A stretch of 46,653 bases of DNA from Treponema sp. (GTDB taxonomy: Bacteria; Spirochaetota; Spirochaetia; Treponematales; Treponemataceae), in contig JAILPY010000026.1 in the NCBI GenBank assembly GCA_024699235.1, positions 1 through 46,653 of the forward strand, in the 5' to 3' direction. Shown piece after piece: positions 33,778 to 42,551 of this stretch. Under the pieces are notes generated by a model. That model was not told the DNA's origin. It searched no databases and saw only the letters and a list, made by a program, of their open reading frames with translations. The position numbers and the translations under genes were made by a program. Within the stretch, counting starts at the first letter, position 1. Every line of letters begins with the position of its first letter.

Positions 33778-34980
33778 TTATTTTTGCAAACGAGCAGCTA
33801 TTTCGTCTATATATTCCCAGCTGTTTACGATTTTCTTTGCTTCTGGAACTGCAAGTTTTGCAAGGTCTCCTGTCATTATGCCGTCTTCAATGGTAGTTAA
33901 AGTTGCCTTTTCCAGTTTGTGAGCAAATTCTGCAAGTTCTGGCGTATTGTCCAGTTCTGCTCTCTTTGCCAAAGCTCCTGTCCATGCGAAGATTGTTGCT
34001 ACAGGGTTTGTACTTGTTTTTTCTCCTTTCATATAACGGTAATAATGTTTTTGAACTGTTCCATGACTTGCTTCAAATTCAAATTCTCCGCCAGGACATA
34101 CCAGTACGCTTGTCATCATTGCAAGACTTCCACATGCGGATGCAATCATGTCGCTCATTACATCACCGTCATAATTCTTACAGGCCCAAAGGAATCCTCC
34201 TTCGCTTTTTACAACACGAGCTACAGCATCATCTATAAGTGTATAGAAATAAGTAAGTCCTGATTTTTCAAATTTATCCTTGTATTCTGCATCAAATATA
34301 CGCTGCATTATTTCTTTGAAATTACCGTCATAAGTTTTGCTTATAGTGTCTTTAGCTCCAAACCAGACGTTTATCTTCTGATCAAGGGCATAAGTAAAGC
34401 AGCAGCGTGCAAAGCTTTCTATTGAAGCATCTATATTATGAATTCCCTGGATGATTCCAGGTCCTTTCATTTCCATGATTGTCTTACGAATTTCTTTACC
34501 GTCTTTGCCTGTGAATACAAGTTCTGCTTTTCCTGCGCAAGGAGTTTTGATTTCGCAGTTTTTATATACATCACCGTAAGCATGACGACCAAGCGTAATA
34601 GGTTTTTTCCAGCAACTTACGGTTCCCTTTATGTTATTTACAAATATTGGAGTTCTGAATACTGTTCCGTCCAATTCTCCGCGAAGAATTCCGTTAGGAC
34701 TTGGGGTAAGGTGTGTAAGGCTGTATTCCTTTACGCGTGCGGCATTACTTGTAATTGTTGCACATTTTACACCTATTCCCAACCGCTTTATTGCAGCAGC
34801 GGCATCATAAGTTATCTTGTCATCTGTTTTGTCTCGTTCTGTAATGGACAAATCGTAATATTCTGTTTTAAGGTCAACAAAAGGTAACAGTAATTTGTCT
34901 TTTATGAGTTTCCACAGTACTCTTGTCATTTCATCGCCGTCAAGTTCTGCAATGGCATTTTTCATCTGAATCTTAGACAT
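33778..34980 (-). CDS. NADP-dependent isocitrate dehydrogenase, eukaryote-like (type II)
   Basis: Oxidises isocitrate to 2-oxoglutarate with NADPH formation. The 400-residue sequence belongs to the homodimeric group found in eukaryotes and some bacteria rather than to E. coli Icd: it starts AIAELDGDEMTRVLWKLIKDKLLLPFV, has TPSPNGILRGELDGTVFR, KKPITLGRHAYGD, the metal-binding YDGDVMSD, and FEASHGTVQKHYYRYMKGEKTSTNPVA. The start has GGAGG at 4 nt spacing. It is last in a minus-strand series dnaJ-like/map/idh, with a candidate promoter region of 62 nt before it and a strong terminator after it. No other citrate-cycle gene is in the window. Confidence 0.95.
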   Translation of the reverse strand: MSKIQMKNAIAELDGDEMTRVLWKLIKDKLLLPFVDLKTEYYDLSITERDKTDDKITYDAAAAIKRLGIGVKCATITSNAARVKEYSLTHLTPSPNGILRGELDGTVFRTPIFVNNIKGTVSCWKKPITLGRHAYGDVYKNCEIKTPCAGKAELVFTGKDGKEIRKTIMEMKGPGIIQGIHNIDASIESFARCCFTYALDQKINVWFGAKDTISKTYDGNFKEIMQRIFDAEYKDKFEKSGLTYFYTLIDDAVARVVKSEGGFLWACKNYDGDVMSDMIASACGSLAMMTSVLVCPGGEFEFEASHGTVQKHYYRYMKGEKTSTNPVATIFAWTGALAKRAELDNTPELAEFAHKLEKATLTTIEDGIMTGDLAKLAVPEAKKIVNSWEYIDEIAARLQK

Positions 34981-35042
34981 ACGTCCTCCAATATTAAGGG
35001 AATATATAATTCTGCCGCATTAAATGACGGCATTTGCTTAAT

Positions 35043-35825
35043 TTATACTTGGCAAGCATTTCCATTGTAATTCAAGTCTGTAAGTATTTCCGTATGATCG
35101 GGAAATACTGCTACAGTATGTTCTTCATGACAACTCCAGCTTCCGTCCGCTGTAACGACTGTCCATTCACTTCCATTTGCTCCAGTTACTACTTCTTCGG
35201 TGCCTTCATTAATCATTGGTTCTATTGCAAGGACCATACCTGCTTGAATTCTGGGATTTGCTCCATGACTAGGACAATTTGGAATTGAAGGATCTTCGTG
35301 TACTTCAAGTCCTACTCCATGACCGCAATATTCATATACGACTCCATAGTTATTCTGATTATACGCAATGTCATATACGGCATTAGATATATGACTTATT
35401 CTGTTTCCAGGAATGCAAGCAAAAATTCCAGCGTTCAGACTTTCTCTTGTTACTTGAACAAGTTTTTTATGTTTTGGCTTTACATTGCCTACCATGACTG
35501 TATGAGTACTGTCTGATATGTATCCATTCAAGTTTATTCCAATATCTAAAGATACTAAGTCTCCGTCATGAACAATCTTATTTTTGGAAGGAACGCCATG
35601 AATAACTTCTTCGTTAATGCTTATGCATGCCGCTCCAGGAAATCCTTCCTGATACCATGCAGGCTTACCTCCAAATCTGTGCATGAATTCAACGCACCAT
35701 TCGTCTATTTGCTTTGTTGATACGCCGGGCTTTACTTTAGGAATTATTTCATTGAAAAGATCTGCAAGGAGATGGCAACTTTTTCTGATTTCAATAATTT
35801 CTTTGTCATTCTTTAATTTAATCAT
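35043..35825 (-). CDS. map: Methionine aminopeptidase, type I
   Basis: Removes the N-terminal Met from new proteins. Of 260 residues, the five metal ligands are visible: Asp in LDIGINLNGY, Asp in ISDSTHTV, His in CGHGVGLEVHE, Glu in AIEPMINEG and Glu in CHEEHTVAVF. Length and spacing are those of bacterial type I enzymes. AGAGGT lies 7 nt before the ATG. The gene is 28 nt downstream of the dnaJ-like gene and 62 nt upstream of idh, all on the minus strand. Confidence 0.96.
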   Translation of the reverse strand: MIKLKNDKEIIEIRKSCHLLADLFNEIIPKVKPGVSTKQIDEWCVEFMHRFGGKPAWYQEGFPGAACISINEEVIHGVPSKNKIVHDGDLVSLDIGINLNGYISDSTHTVMVGNVKPKHKKLVQVTRESLNAGIFACIPGNRISHISNAVYDIAYNQNNYGVVYEYCGHGVGLEVHEDPSIPNCPSHGANPRIQAGMVLAIEPMINEGTEEVVTGANGSEWTVVTADGSWSCHEEHTVAVFPDHTEILTDLNYNGNACQV

Positions 35826-35853
35826 ATATATACCTCTTTTTGTACTGATTCAT

Positions 35854-36615
35854 TTAGGAGACTAACCTCATGGATTCTTCTCTGCAAATCCGTGCTGTAT
35901 ATTTGTCTCCTATGCGTTCATAGGCTCCTGCCATTTTTTGCAGGAAATATGAATCGTCCTGTTTGTCAAATTTAAGGTCAAGGGCTCGTTCCCATGCATC
36001 GATGGCAAGTTCATCGCTTATCTGCCCGTCAATATTATTACGGAGTACGTGACGAGTAAGACTTTTTACTTCAGGAAAGAACAGCTTAAAGTAACTGTAA
36101 CTGTATTCCATTTTTATAATTTGCTCCAGAAGTATTACTGCATCGTAATATTCCTGCCTCAGGACTAGTTCTTCTGATAGTATGAAACCATAATCCATAA
36201 AATCTTCTCTTGTGAACCACTTTGAAAGCTTAAAGCCTGAGCGAGTCATATTCATTTTTTTGAATTCATCTACAGCAGAGTCTTCTCTATTATGTGTAAG
36301 GTCAAAGAAAATAAGTTTCGATCGACTTTCGTCATCATCTCGTTCCATTAACCATGCTCTGTAGTCGAAGGATTTTTTGTTTCCAGACGTCTGTCTTGAA
36401 TATGCTGTATTTTTATATGCGTAAGATTCGTCAAAAAGGTTTCGTGACTTTATGTCGGAAAGTGTTTCGTATGCCTGTACTAGTTCCCTGAATTTTTCAG
36501 AATCTTCATGAGTTATGTCTGGATGAAGTATTTTTGCTTTCTGTCTGTAGGCCCTGCGGATTTCTGCAGCAGTCGCATTGTGTGGGATGCCTAGTATTTT
36601 GTAACAATCACGCAT
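35854..36615 (-). CDS. J-domain protein with unassigned C-terminal region
   Basis: A 253-residue co-chaperone-like protein. Residues 1-63 form a J domain: RDCYKILGIPHNATAAEIRRAYR, then the HPD motif in ILHPDITHEDSEKF and VQAYETLSD, so it should stimulate an Hsp70 ATPase. No zinc-finger or DnaJ C-terminal domains follow; the rest is helical, TPR-like near the end (ALDLKFDKQDDSYFLQKMAGAYERIGDKYTA), and unrecognised. I use the ATG at 36615 rather than 36624: the upstream ATG directly abuts a perfect TATAAT and would lie upstream of the predicted +1, while MRDCYKILG is the usual J-domain start. Confidence 0.85.
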   Translation of the reverse strand: MRDCYKILGIPHNATAAEIRRAYRQKAKILHPDITHEDSEKFRELVQAYETLSDIKSRNLFDESYAYKNTAYSRQTSGNKKSFDYRAWLMERDDDESRSKLIFFDLTHNREDSAVDEFKKMNMTRSGFKLSKWFTREDFMDYGFILSEELVLRQEYYDAVILLEQIIKMEYSYSYFKLFFPEVKSLTRHVLRNNIDGQISDELAIDAWERALDLKFDKQDDSYFLQKMAGAYERIGDKYTARICREESMRLVS

Positions 36616-36624
36616 ATTTTTCAT

Positions 36625-36630
36625 ATTATA
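36625..36630 (-). promoter_or_regulatory. -10 of the dnaJ-like gene
   Basis: A perfect TATAAT on the minus strand, with predicted +1 at 36618, three bases before ATG 36615. A TATAGT overlaps just upstream. The -35 is unclear: a TTGCAA stands 15 nt from TATAGT and 20 nt from TATAAT. Confidence 0.55.
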
Positions 36631-36723
36631 CTATACTTTTTTGCATAAATTTGCAATGGTAAAAAAAAATGACAAAAAATTAAATATATTGTAAAATATA
36701 GACATAATTAAAAGGTTCAAATT

Positions 36724-38397
36724 ATGACTGTAAAAAAGTTTTTTTTATTTTTTGTACTTGCTTTGTTTTTGCTTGTTTTGGATTTTATTCCTCTTTTTTT
36801 GTTTGAGAAATATTTCTTCCTGGTTCGAGTGTCTTTTCCCGGCAATGTTATTGCAACAGTGCTTCTGCTTGTACAGCTTTTTATAGGTGTACTGATAACT
36901 CTTATTTATAAAAAAAAAGTTGTCCTTTTTGTTTATGTTGTTTTTGCAATTCATTTTGCAATTGTGTTTTCATTGTTTATCCAGACCAAAATTCTAAATT
37001 TAATACCTGTACTTGGTATAATTATTTCAGAATTGTTTTCTGTTGGCATAATAGCATTCCTTATTGAACGAAACTCTTCCATTAATAAAGTTCTTCTTAA
37101 ATTTGCTCATACTGATTATCTTACTGAAGCTAAAAATATAAGATGCATGGAACTTGATTTGAATGAACTTGTAAGTAAAAAGACTCGCTTTGCATTGATG
37201 CTTATTGATTTAGATTCATTTAAACATATTAATGAAGTTCGGGGGTATAGGTGTGGAAATGAGGTCTTGAAAAAACTTGTTATGCGATGGCATAAAGTTC
37301 TTGAAAACACAAGTAACACTCTGTACCGTATAAATGGCGATGAATTTTCAATTATATTTAGAAACTATGAGACAAAAGAAGAATTAAAGTCTTATATTAG
37401 GAAAGTGTCTTCATCGTTTGATAAGCCTGTCCTTATAGGAACGTTTGAAAATTATATATGTGCATATGCAGGTATTGTAGAGTATCCTGAAAATTCTTCG
37501 AGGGTTGAACAGCTTAGGCAGTTTGCTGATGCTGCTCTATCTGATGCTAAAAAGAAAGTCCGCGGTAAAAATAAATTCAGGTATTGTACGTTTAATGCAG
37601 ATACTTTGCAGAATATAAGGCGAGAACTCTTTATTTCTGATATTTTGCAGAAAGCTGTAAGTTCAAGTCTTTTTTCTTTAAGTTTCCAGCCACAATATAA
37701 TGCAAAAACTAAAACCTTGCATGGGTTTGAGTGTCTTATACGTCTGCATGATTTTGAAGGAAATGTTATAAGTCCGGAAGAATTTATTCCTATTGCTGAA
37801 AAAGAAGGCTTTATCTATAACATTGGTGAGTGGGTTATGAAAAATGGCATAAATGCCTTTAAATCTGCTCTTGATAATGCCAGTGAAATTCATAAGAATG
37901 TTACGCTTTCAATTAATATTTCTTGCATTCAATTTCTTGATGAGACTTTTATTGAATTCTGTAAGGAAATTATTTCTGATAGTCAGATAAATGTTAAAAA
38001 TCTTATGTTCGAAATTACAGAATCTGTTCTTGTAAAATCAACAGAAAAGGCCGTAAAATTTATAGAAGAACTTAATGCTCATGGTGTATGTACTTCTATT
38101 GATGATTTTGGAACTGGATATTCTTCTTTAAGTTATATTTATAAATTCAATTTTAAAGAACTGAAAATTGACAAAAGTTTTACGGATGCTATCTGTTCAA
38201 GTAAAAAGAATGAAGATTTTATTAAGATGATTATTTCAGCATGCCATCGCTTTGGCTTACAAGTGGTAACGGAAGGAGTTGAGAGTGAAGAACAGTATCA
38301 GAAACTTTTGCGTGATGGATGCGATATTATTCAAGGGTATTATTTTTCACGGCCAGTAGATGAAGACAAGATGATTGAACTTATGGCATCATTATGA
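36724..38397 (+). CDS. Membrane GGDEF-EAL protein, probable c-di-GMP phosphodiesterase
   Basis: A 557-residue protein with about four spans (residues 5-115), a GGDEF-like domain and an EAL domain. The cyclase site reads NGDEF instead of GGDEF, so cyclase activity is doubtful and the domain may only bind GTP. The EAL domain keeps its metal and catalytic residues: Glu in ECLIRL (EAL written as ECL), Asn in LSINISC, Glu in FEITES, the pair in IDDFGTGYSS, Lys in KIDKSF, Glu in TEGVE and the ending QGYYFSRP. The likely net activity is c-di-GMP breakdown. An AAAGG Shine-Dalgarno lies about 9 nt before the ATG. Only 2 nt separate its stop from the convergent cupin gene. Confidence 0.9.
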   Translation: MTVKKFFLFFVLALFLLVLDFIPLFLFEKYFFLVRVSFPGNVIATVLLLVQLFIGVLITLIYKKKVVLFVYVVFAIHFAIVFSLFIQTKILNLIPVLGIIISELFSVGIIAFLIERNSSINKVLLKFAHTDYLTEAKNIRCMELDLNELVSKKTRFALMLIDLDSFKHINEVRGYRCGNEVLKKLVMRWHKVLENTSNTLYRINGDEFSIIFRNYETKEELKSYIRKVSSSFDKPVLIGTFENYICAYAGIVEYPENSSRVEQLRQFADAALSDAKKKVRGKNKFRYCTFNADTLQNIRRELFISDILQKAVSSSLFSLSFQPQYNAKTKTLHGFECLIRLHDFEGNVISPEEFIPIAEKEGFIYNIGEWVMKNGINAFKSALDNASEIHKNVTLSINISCIQFLDETFIEFCKEIISDSQINVKNLMFEITESVLVKSTEKAVKFIEELNAHGVCTSIDDFGTGYSSLSYIYKFNFKELKIDKSFTDAICSSKKNEDFIKMIISACHRFGLQVVTEGVESEEQYQKLLRDGCDIIQGYYFSRPVDEDKMIELMASL

Positions 38398-38399
38398 TT

Positions 38400-38999
38400 T
38401 TATACGAATCTTTGTGCAGGAGTAACTATCCAGAGAGCTTTCAATTGTTTTTCACCTGTATTTTCCAATGTGTGTGGGGCACTTGCACTGAAGGATATGC
38501 TGTCTCCCTGTTCAAGTACATATTTTGAGTTCTGGTAAATTAGACTTCCTGTTCCTTCCAAAATAATTCCTAGTTCCTGTCCAAAATGTCCGTAATGACC
38601 TCTGTGTGTTTTTCCACCTGTTGGAATTGTTATTATATAGCTTTCAATAGAATTCTGTCCGTCTTTTTCATGGGGCTTAGAAACTTCTTCATATATTATC
38701 TCTTCTTCATGTATAGTCCTTCGCTCACCAGCATGGACTACAGAAACGGGACGGCGCTGGTTGTATTCTTCGAAAAGATATTCAAGATTTAAATCCAAAA
38801 CGTTTGCAAGAGATAGGAGTGTGTCTATCGCTGGAGAAACCCTGTTCCTTTCTATTTGAGAAATAAGGCTTTCGCTTACTCCCGCCTGTTGGGCAACAGT
38901 TTTCAGAGTCATGTGTTTTTTTTCCCGTACAGCCCTTATCTTTTCACCAAAGTGATAAGTTTTTACAGAAATGTCTGTTTTATTTGTTGTTGCTTCCAT
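38400..38999 (-). CDS. XRE-family regulator with cupin domain
   Basis: A 199-residue transcription factor. Residues 16-72 form a helix-turn-helix (IRAVREKKHMTLKTVAQQAG then VSESLISQIERNRVSPAIDTL). Residues 120-195 form a small cupin barrel (HFGQELGIILEGTG, then LEQGDSISFSASAPHTLEN), a ligand sensor in many such repressors that control amine, amino-acid or sugar pathways. Its targets are unknown. It starts 17 nt after the stop of the 364-residue hypothetical on the same strand and probably shares its transcript; only a partial Shine-Dalgarno (AGG) is seen. Confidence 0.92.
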   Translation of the reverse strand: MEATTNKTDISVKTYHFGEKIRAVREKKHMTLKTVAQQAGVSESLISQIERNRVSPAIDTLLSLANVLDLNLEYLFEEYNQRRPVSVVHAGERRTIHEEEIIYEEVSKPHEKDGQNSIESYIITIPTGGKTHRGHYGHFGQELGIILEGTGSLIYQNSKYVLEQGDSISFSASAPHTLENTGEKQLKALWIVTPAQRFV

Positions 39000-39016
39000 T
39001 TTATTGCCTGTAAGTC

Positions 39017-40111
39017 CTATTTTGCAAAAGAGTCTTTTTTCTGTTTTTCTTTGTTCTGTTCCATTACAAACTGTATGAAGAAGTCTTCAAGCGTATGTTT
39101 TGGACCTTCCAGATGAAGTCTTTGTCTTGCCCTTGCATTGTCTCTTCGTACGGTATACAGCAGATAGAAGTCTCTGTAATCAAGATTGACATCTGTCTTA
39201 ACTCTTTCTCCTAGATATGCGCTTACTTCATCACGTCCTATTGCTTTAACACCTTGTTCTTTTAAAATTGTTCTAAGTCTGTTTATCTGCTCGTAAGAAA
39301 TGCCAAATAGGAATTCTTCCATTGCTTGAGAAACTTCTTTGTCGCCAAGCCTATTTTTTATGAAAAAATTCCATTGACTGTCCATCTGTATGCTTACTAA
39401 AAGCAGTTCACTGGTACCCATCATTGTTCCAAAGGCAGGAGCAAGCTGTCTTCTAGCCCTCCATACCGCCTGTAATACAGGAGCTATGTCTGTAATTGTT
39501 TGGTCTGCACGGTGTTCCCACAGAATTATGAGAGATGTTGCTAGTTCCCGTCTTGTTTCAAGAGCAAGGGTTTTGTCTCTGATAAGATTTAGGTATACAT
39601 CTTCTGCCATGAGAGTAAACATCATTGAAATTGTTTCGTCAAAATATTCTTCAGACTGTTTTGCATCCATTTTGACATAATTTTTTGCCAATTTATACAT
39701 TGAATAAAATGTATGCATTTTTGAGACTAAAAGACCTTTTCCTAGCGTTGCCTTTGATGGAAGGTGTAGCGTCGTATCACCGTCTTCTTGATATGAAACA
39801 AGACTTTCTACAAGTGCTTCTGGTGTTCTTACTGTGGTATTGGTAACAGTTCTCTCTAAAAGAGATGGGAATGTTGCAATTACTTTTGCAAGATTTTCTA
39901 CTTTCCTGAGTCTTTCTTCTAAATGTTCCAACTTTTCAGGAGCATGTTTGTGAAGTTCATCGAGGAGTTTCTTTATTAGTTTCTGCTGATGAGGTGTTAT
40001 AAGGACGATACCAGATGAAATGGTGTCGTCTTTTAATTCATTTTTATCAAAAAAAGAATCAATGCTTACCTGTATAAACTCATTTGTCTCTGGAGTCTTA
40101 TTCTTTTCCAT
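39017..40111 (-). CDS. Conserved spirochaete-type hypothetical protein
   Basis: A 364-residue soluble, mainly helical protein I do not recognise. It is rich in Leu, Glu, Lys and Arg, with a possible coiled coil at about 45-85 and a basic C terminus. There is no signal peptide, membrane segment or catalytic motif. Two ATGs are possible, 40117 and 40111; the second is preferred because the predicted transcription start (40113) lies between them. There is no Shine-Dalgarno. It is followed by the XRE-cupin regulator at 17 nt and is divergent from the von Willebrand A protein gene. Confidence 0.8.
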   Translation of the reverse strand: MEKNKTPETNEFIQVSIDSFFDKNELKDDTISSGIVLITPHQQKLIKKLLDELHKHAPEKLEHLEERLRKVENLAKVIATFPSLLERTVTNTTVRTPEALVESLVSYQEDGDTTLHLPSKATLGKGLLVSKMHTFYSMYKLAKNYVKMDAKQSEEYFDETISMMFTLMAEDVYLNLIRDKTLALETRRELATSLIILWEHRADQTITDIAPVLQAVWRARRQLAPAFGTMMGTSELLLVSIQMDSQWNFFIKNRLGDKEVSQAMEEFLFGISYEQINRLRTILKEQGVKAIGRDEVSAYLGERVKTDVNLDYRDFYLLYTVRRDNARARQRLHLEGPKHTLEDFFIQFVMEQNKEKQKKDSFAK

Positions 40112-40119
40112 ACACATTA

Positions 40120-40148
40120 TTTGTATTTTCGGTCTTTTTTTACTTCAA
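40120..40148 (-). promoter_or_regulatory. Promoter of the 364-residue hypothetical, predicted 2-nt leader
   Basis: Minus strand TTGAAG (40148-40143), 17-nt spacer, TACAAA (40125-40120). Predicted +1 is 40113; the preferred ATG is at 40111. Confidence 0.5.
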
Positions 40149-40160
40149 TTCAATAATTTT

Positions 40161-40189
40161 TTGAGTTCTTTTGTAGTGAAATCTAATAT
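40161..40189 (+). promoter_or_regulatory. Promoter of the von Willebrand A protein gene
   Basis: TTGAGT (40161-40166), 17-nt spacer, TAATAT (40184-40189). Predicted +1 is near 40196, a leader of about 16 nt without a Shine-Dalgarno. Confidence 0.45.
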
Positions 40190-40211
40190 TAAAACTACCG
40201 ATGATTATTAC

Positions 40212-41846
40212 ATGAAGAAATTTGTTTTGCTTTTTAGTCTTTTTTTATCTATAATAAGTGGCATCGCTTGTGCTGCTGATAAGTCTTTGGAAAACCTTTT
40301 CGTCTTCAAAGAGGATATTGTTGTTGAAGAGAGAGATTCCGACTGGCAGACAAATGGCGTTGACCTGTATATACGTAAAAAAGACGGCATGGAAAGCGTA
40401 ATGCTTGTTGAAACTTCTAAGGATCCTGAAGGTAAGATGGATAATTTTGCTTATAGGGCAGAAGAATATAATACAGTAAACGGAGATGAAATCCGTTATC
40501 TGAATGGGACCGTTTTAAAATCAGAATATGCAAAATACAGTTTGATTTCTTCTACCGTTGTTCAGCATCCAAAATTAGGAGACTGTTTTCATATTTACAT
40601 TCCTAGAAAACTTGTTTACGGTTATCCTTGGGAACGTCATGGTTCTGTTACTATAGACAAAGGTTTTTTCATTAATATAAGAACATTTACTAAAAAATAT
40701 TGTGACTATTCCGGAAAATTTGCAGATAATCCATTTATGTTTGATTATCAGACTCTTACGACTATAACAAAGCGTGAAAAACCAAGGCCTCCTGCTCCAA
40801 AAAAAGAAAAAAAAGTTAAGAAAACAAAACCTCCTGTAGAAGAAAAGAAAGAAATAGTGCCAGAAGATGATGGTTTTGTACCTTCAGAAGATATAATAAA
40901 AGAAATTAAACCTGAACCTGAAGTAAAAGAAGAAGAGCCAGAACCTGTTATTATTCCAGAAGAGGAAATAAAAGAACTTGAGCCAGAACCTGAACCTGAA
41001 GTAGAAGAAGAACCGGAACCTGTAGTTATTCCAGAAGAGGAAATAAAAGAACTTGAGCCAGAACCTGAACCGGAGCCAGAACCTGAACCTGAACCGGAGC
41101 CAGAACCTGAACCTGAACCGGAGCCAGAACCTGAACCGGAGCCAGAACCTGAACCGGAGCCAGAACCTGAACCGGAACCGGAGCCAGAACCAGAACCTGC
41201 TATTACTTTGACAGATGATTATGATGCAAAAGCGGCAAATGAGTTTAATAATCTTGCTGACAGGGGAAAGGGAATGATGATGTATTCTAAAGGTGCAGAT
41301 ACATTGCCGGAAGATCTATATAATCTGGTTGACTCAATAAACCCTAAAGGCGATGTTGATATTGTATTTGCTATTGATGCAACTGGAAGTATGAAAGATG
41401 ACCTTGAGAGTTTGAAAAAGAAATGGGTTCCTATGCTCATGGAACAGCTTGAAGAATTTGAACATATACGTCTTGGATTGTTATTCTACCGAGATTATAA
41501 GGATGATTATTCTTATAAGCAGCTTCCTGTTAAACTTTTTGAGTTTACAGATTCAGGGGAAGAATTTCAGTCTAATATAAGTTCTATTCGTATACGAGGC
41601 AGTGAAGGCGGTGATATTCCAGAACCTGTTTATGAGGCACTTTATGCAAGTCTAAAGTATTTTGACTGGCGTTCTGATGCAACAAAGAAAATAATACTGA
41701 TTGGAGATGCTGCTCCTCACAGTAAGCCTCGGGGACGCATAAAAGTAACACAAGATTCTGTAATGAAACTTGCAGAAGAAATGGATGTATCTGTTGACTG
41801 CGTTATTGTTCCTGATGGAAACAGTAAGACTCGTCATTATTTCTAA
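40212..41846 (+). CDS. Secreted von Willebrand A protein with a (Glu-Pro)24 spacer
   Basis: A 544-residue exported protein. Its start is ATG 40212, giving signal peptide [21 protein letters not shown] with probable cleavage before ADKS; the longer upstream frame crosses the divergent promoter and is rejected. Residues 25-190 form an unrecognised N-terminal domain. Residues of about 195-281 are a Lys/Pro/Glu-rich linker containing a duplicated unit ([18 protein letters not shown]), and residues 282-329 are 24 uninterrupted Glu-Pro pairs. Residues 385-544 form a von Willebrand A domain with the MIDAS motif DATGSM (Asp389) and a later GGDIPE. The rigid acidic rod likely spans the periplasm and holds the adhesive domain away from the membrane. 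A terminator follows. Confidence 0.88.
   Translation: MKKFVLLFSLFLSIISGIACAADKSLENLFVFKEDIVVEERDSDWQTNGVDLYIRKKDGMESVMLVETSKDPEGKMDNFAYRAEEYNTVNGDEIRYLNGTVLKSEYAKYSLISSTVVQHPKLGDCFHIYIPRKLVYGYPWERHGSVTIDKGFFINIRTFTKKYCDYSGKFADNPFMFDYQTLTTITKREKPRPPAPKKEKKVKKTKPPVEEKKEIVPEDDGFVPSEDIIKEIKPEPEVKEEEPEPVIIPEEEIKELEPEPEPEVEEEPEPVVIPEEEIKELEPEPEPEPEPEPEPEPEPEPEPEPEPEPEPEPEPEPEPEPEPEPEPEPAITLTDDYDAKAANEFNNLADRGKGMMMYSKGADTLPEDLYNLVDSINPKGDVDIVFAIDATGSMKDDLESLKKKWVPMLMEQLEEFEHIRLGLLFYRDYKDDYSYKQLPVKLFEFTDSGEEFQSNISSIRIRGSEGGDIPEPVYEALYASLKYFDWRSDATKKIILIGDAAPHSKPRGRIKVTQDSVMKLAEEMDVSVDCVIVPDGNSKTRHYF
41055..41198 (+). repeat. In-frame Glu-Pro codon repeat, 24 units
   Basis: 144 bp of near-tandem six-base GAR-CCN units with third-position variation, arranged in higher-order 12- and 18-bp blocks. 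It encodes (EP)24. A preceding imperfect duplication of about 70 bp lies at about 40930-41060. Both invite slippage that would change length in frame. Confidence 0.95.
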
Positions 41847-41851
41847 AAATT

Positions 41852-41891
41852 AATGCCTGCACGAAGTGTCAGTCTTCTTGCAGGCATTTTT
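41852..41891. terminator. Bidirectional terminator after the von Willebrand A gene
   Basis: A 10-bp stem (41852-41861 with 41879-41888), 17-nt loop, T tract on the plus strand to 41891 and a T run on the minus strand. It serves this gene and the convergent lipoprotein gene. Confidence 0.88.
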
Positions 41892-41902
41892 ATTAACAAA
41901 TA

Positions 41903-42439
41903 TTAATTGTAGTAATATGCATCTGGATCGTAATATTCTTCTTCATCTTCGTAATATTCTTCTTCATTAGAAGATTCACTTTCATCAGCATATTCATCAT
42001 AATCAGATGCCGTTTCTGCATCATTTTTTATTCTGGATTGTATTTCAGCCATTTTCTTTTCAGGTACTTTTGCTAAATCTGTTTTTGCTAGAATAATGTA
42101 TTCTCCTGGTAAAGAACCTGGAACGCTTGTGTCATAAATATCAATAATTTCTTGAAGCATAGGCACTGCAATGTCATATTTTTTCTGTTTTAGGTACATA
42201 TGTGCAAGCTCAAATCGTCCTTCTACATAATCATTTGTGTAGTTACCGTATCTTTGCAGTAATATTTTATAGTAATATTCAGCAACTTTGTAATGATTTT
42301 TGTCATAGGCTGATTGTGCGAGCTGTATTATCTCTCTGTCTGTCATATCGCTTGGGGGCGGTTCTTTAGGAAGTGATTCGCATGAATAAAATGCCATAGT
42401 GGCTGCTATAAAAAGCACTAAAAATCTTGAACGTTTCAT
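41903..42439 (-). CDS. TPR-containing lipoprotein with acidic Tyr-rich tail
   Basis: A 178-residue lipoprotein: signal MKRSRFLVLFIAATMAFYSC with lipobox FYSC (spirochaete-type relaxed box, Cys20). Two TPR-like helix pairs lie at about 35-115 (AYDKNHYKVAEYYYKILLQRYG and FELAHMYLKQKKYDIAVPML). The last 35 residues are almost only Asp, Glu, Tyr and Ser. The TPR part resembles small YfiO/BamD-like fragments, but the length is too short to claim that. The tail may bind metal or a basic partner. The promoter is an extended -10 placed exactly for a leaderless mRNA. Confidence 0.82.
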   Translation of the reverse strand: MKRSRFLVLFIAATMAFYSCESLPKEPPPSDMTDREIIQLAQSAYDKNHYKVAEYYYKILLQRYGNYTNDYVEGRFELAHMYLKQKKYDIAVPMLQEIIDIYDTSVPGSLPGEYIILAKTDLAKVPEKKMAEIQSRIKNDAETASDYDEYADESESSNEEEYYEDEEEYYDPDAYYYN

Positions 42440-42445
42440 GTTTTC

Positions 42446-42454
42446 AGTGTATCA
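42446..42454 (-). promoter_or_regulatory. Extended -10 of the TPR lipoprotein gene, predicted leaderless
   Basis: Minus strand TGA-TACACT (hexamer 42451-42446), then six bases and ATG. Predicted +1 is 42439, the A of the start codon. There is no Shine-Dalgarno and no clear -35. Confidence 0.6.
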
Positions 42455-42551
42455 TTTTTTTTAATTTTAATATAGGGTATCTTTATAAGTTTGAATGTGA
42501 TTTGAATATTCAGACATTGCTTTTTCAAAGAAATTCTTAAAGAGGTTAGTA

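Noticed and set aside
40020-40211. Longer N terminus for the von Willebrand A protein
   Set aside because: It would run through the divergent promoter and the 5' end of the neighbouring gene, and would bury a clear signal peptide that begins at ATG 40212.
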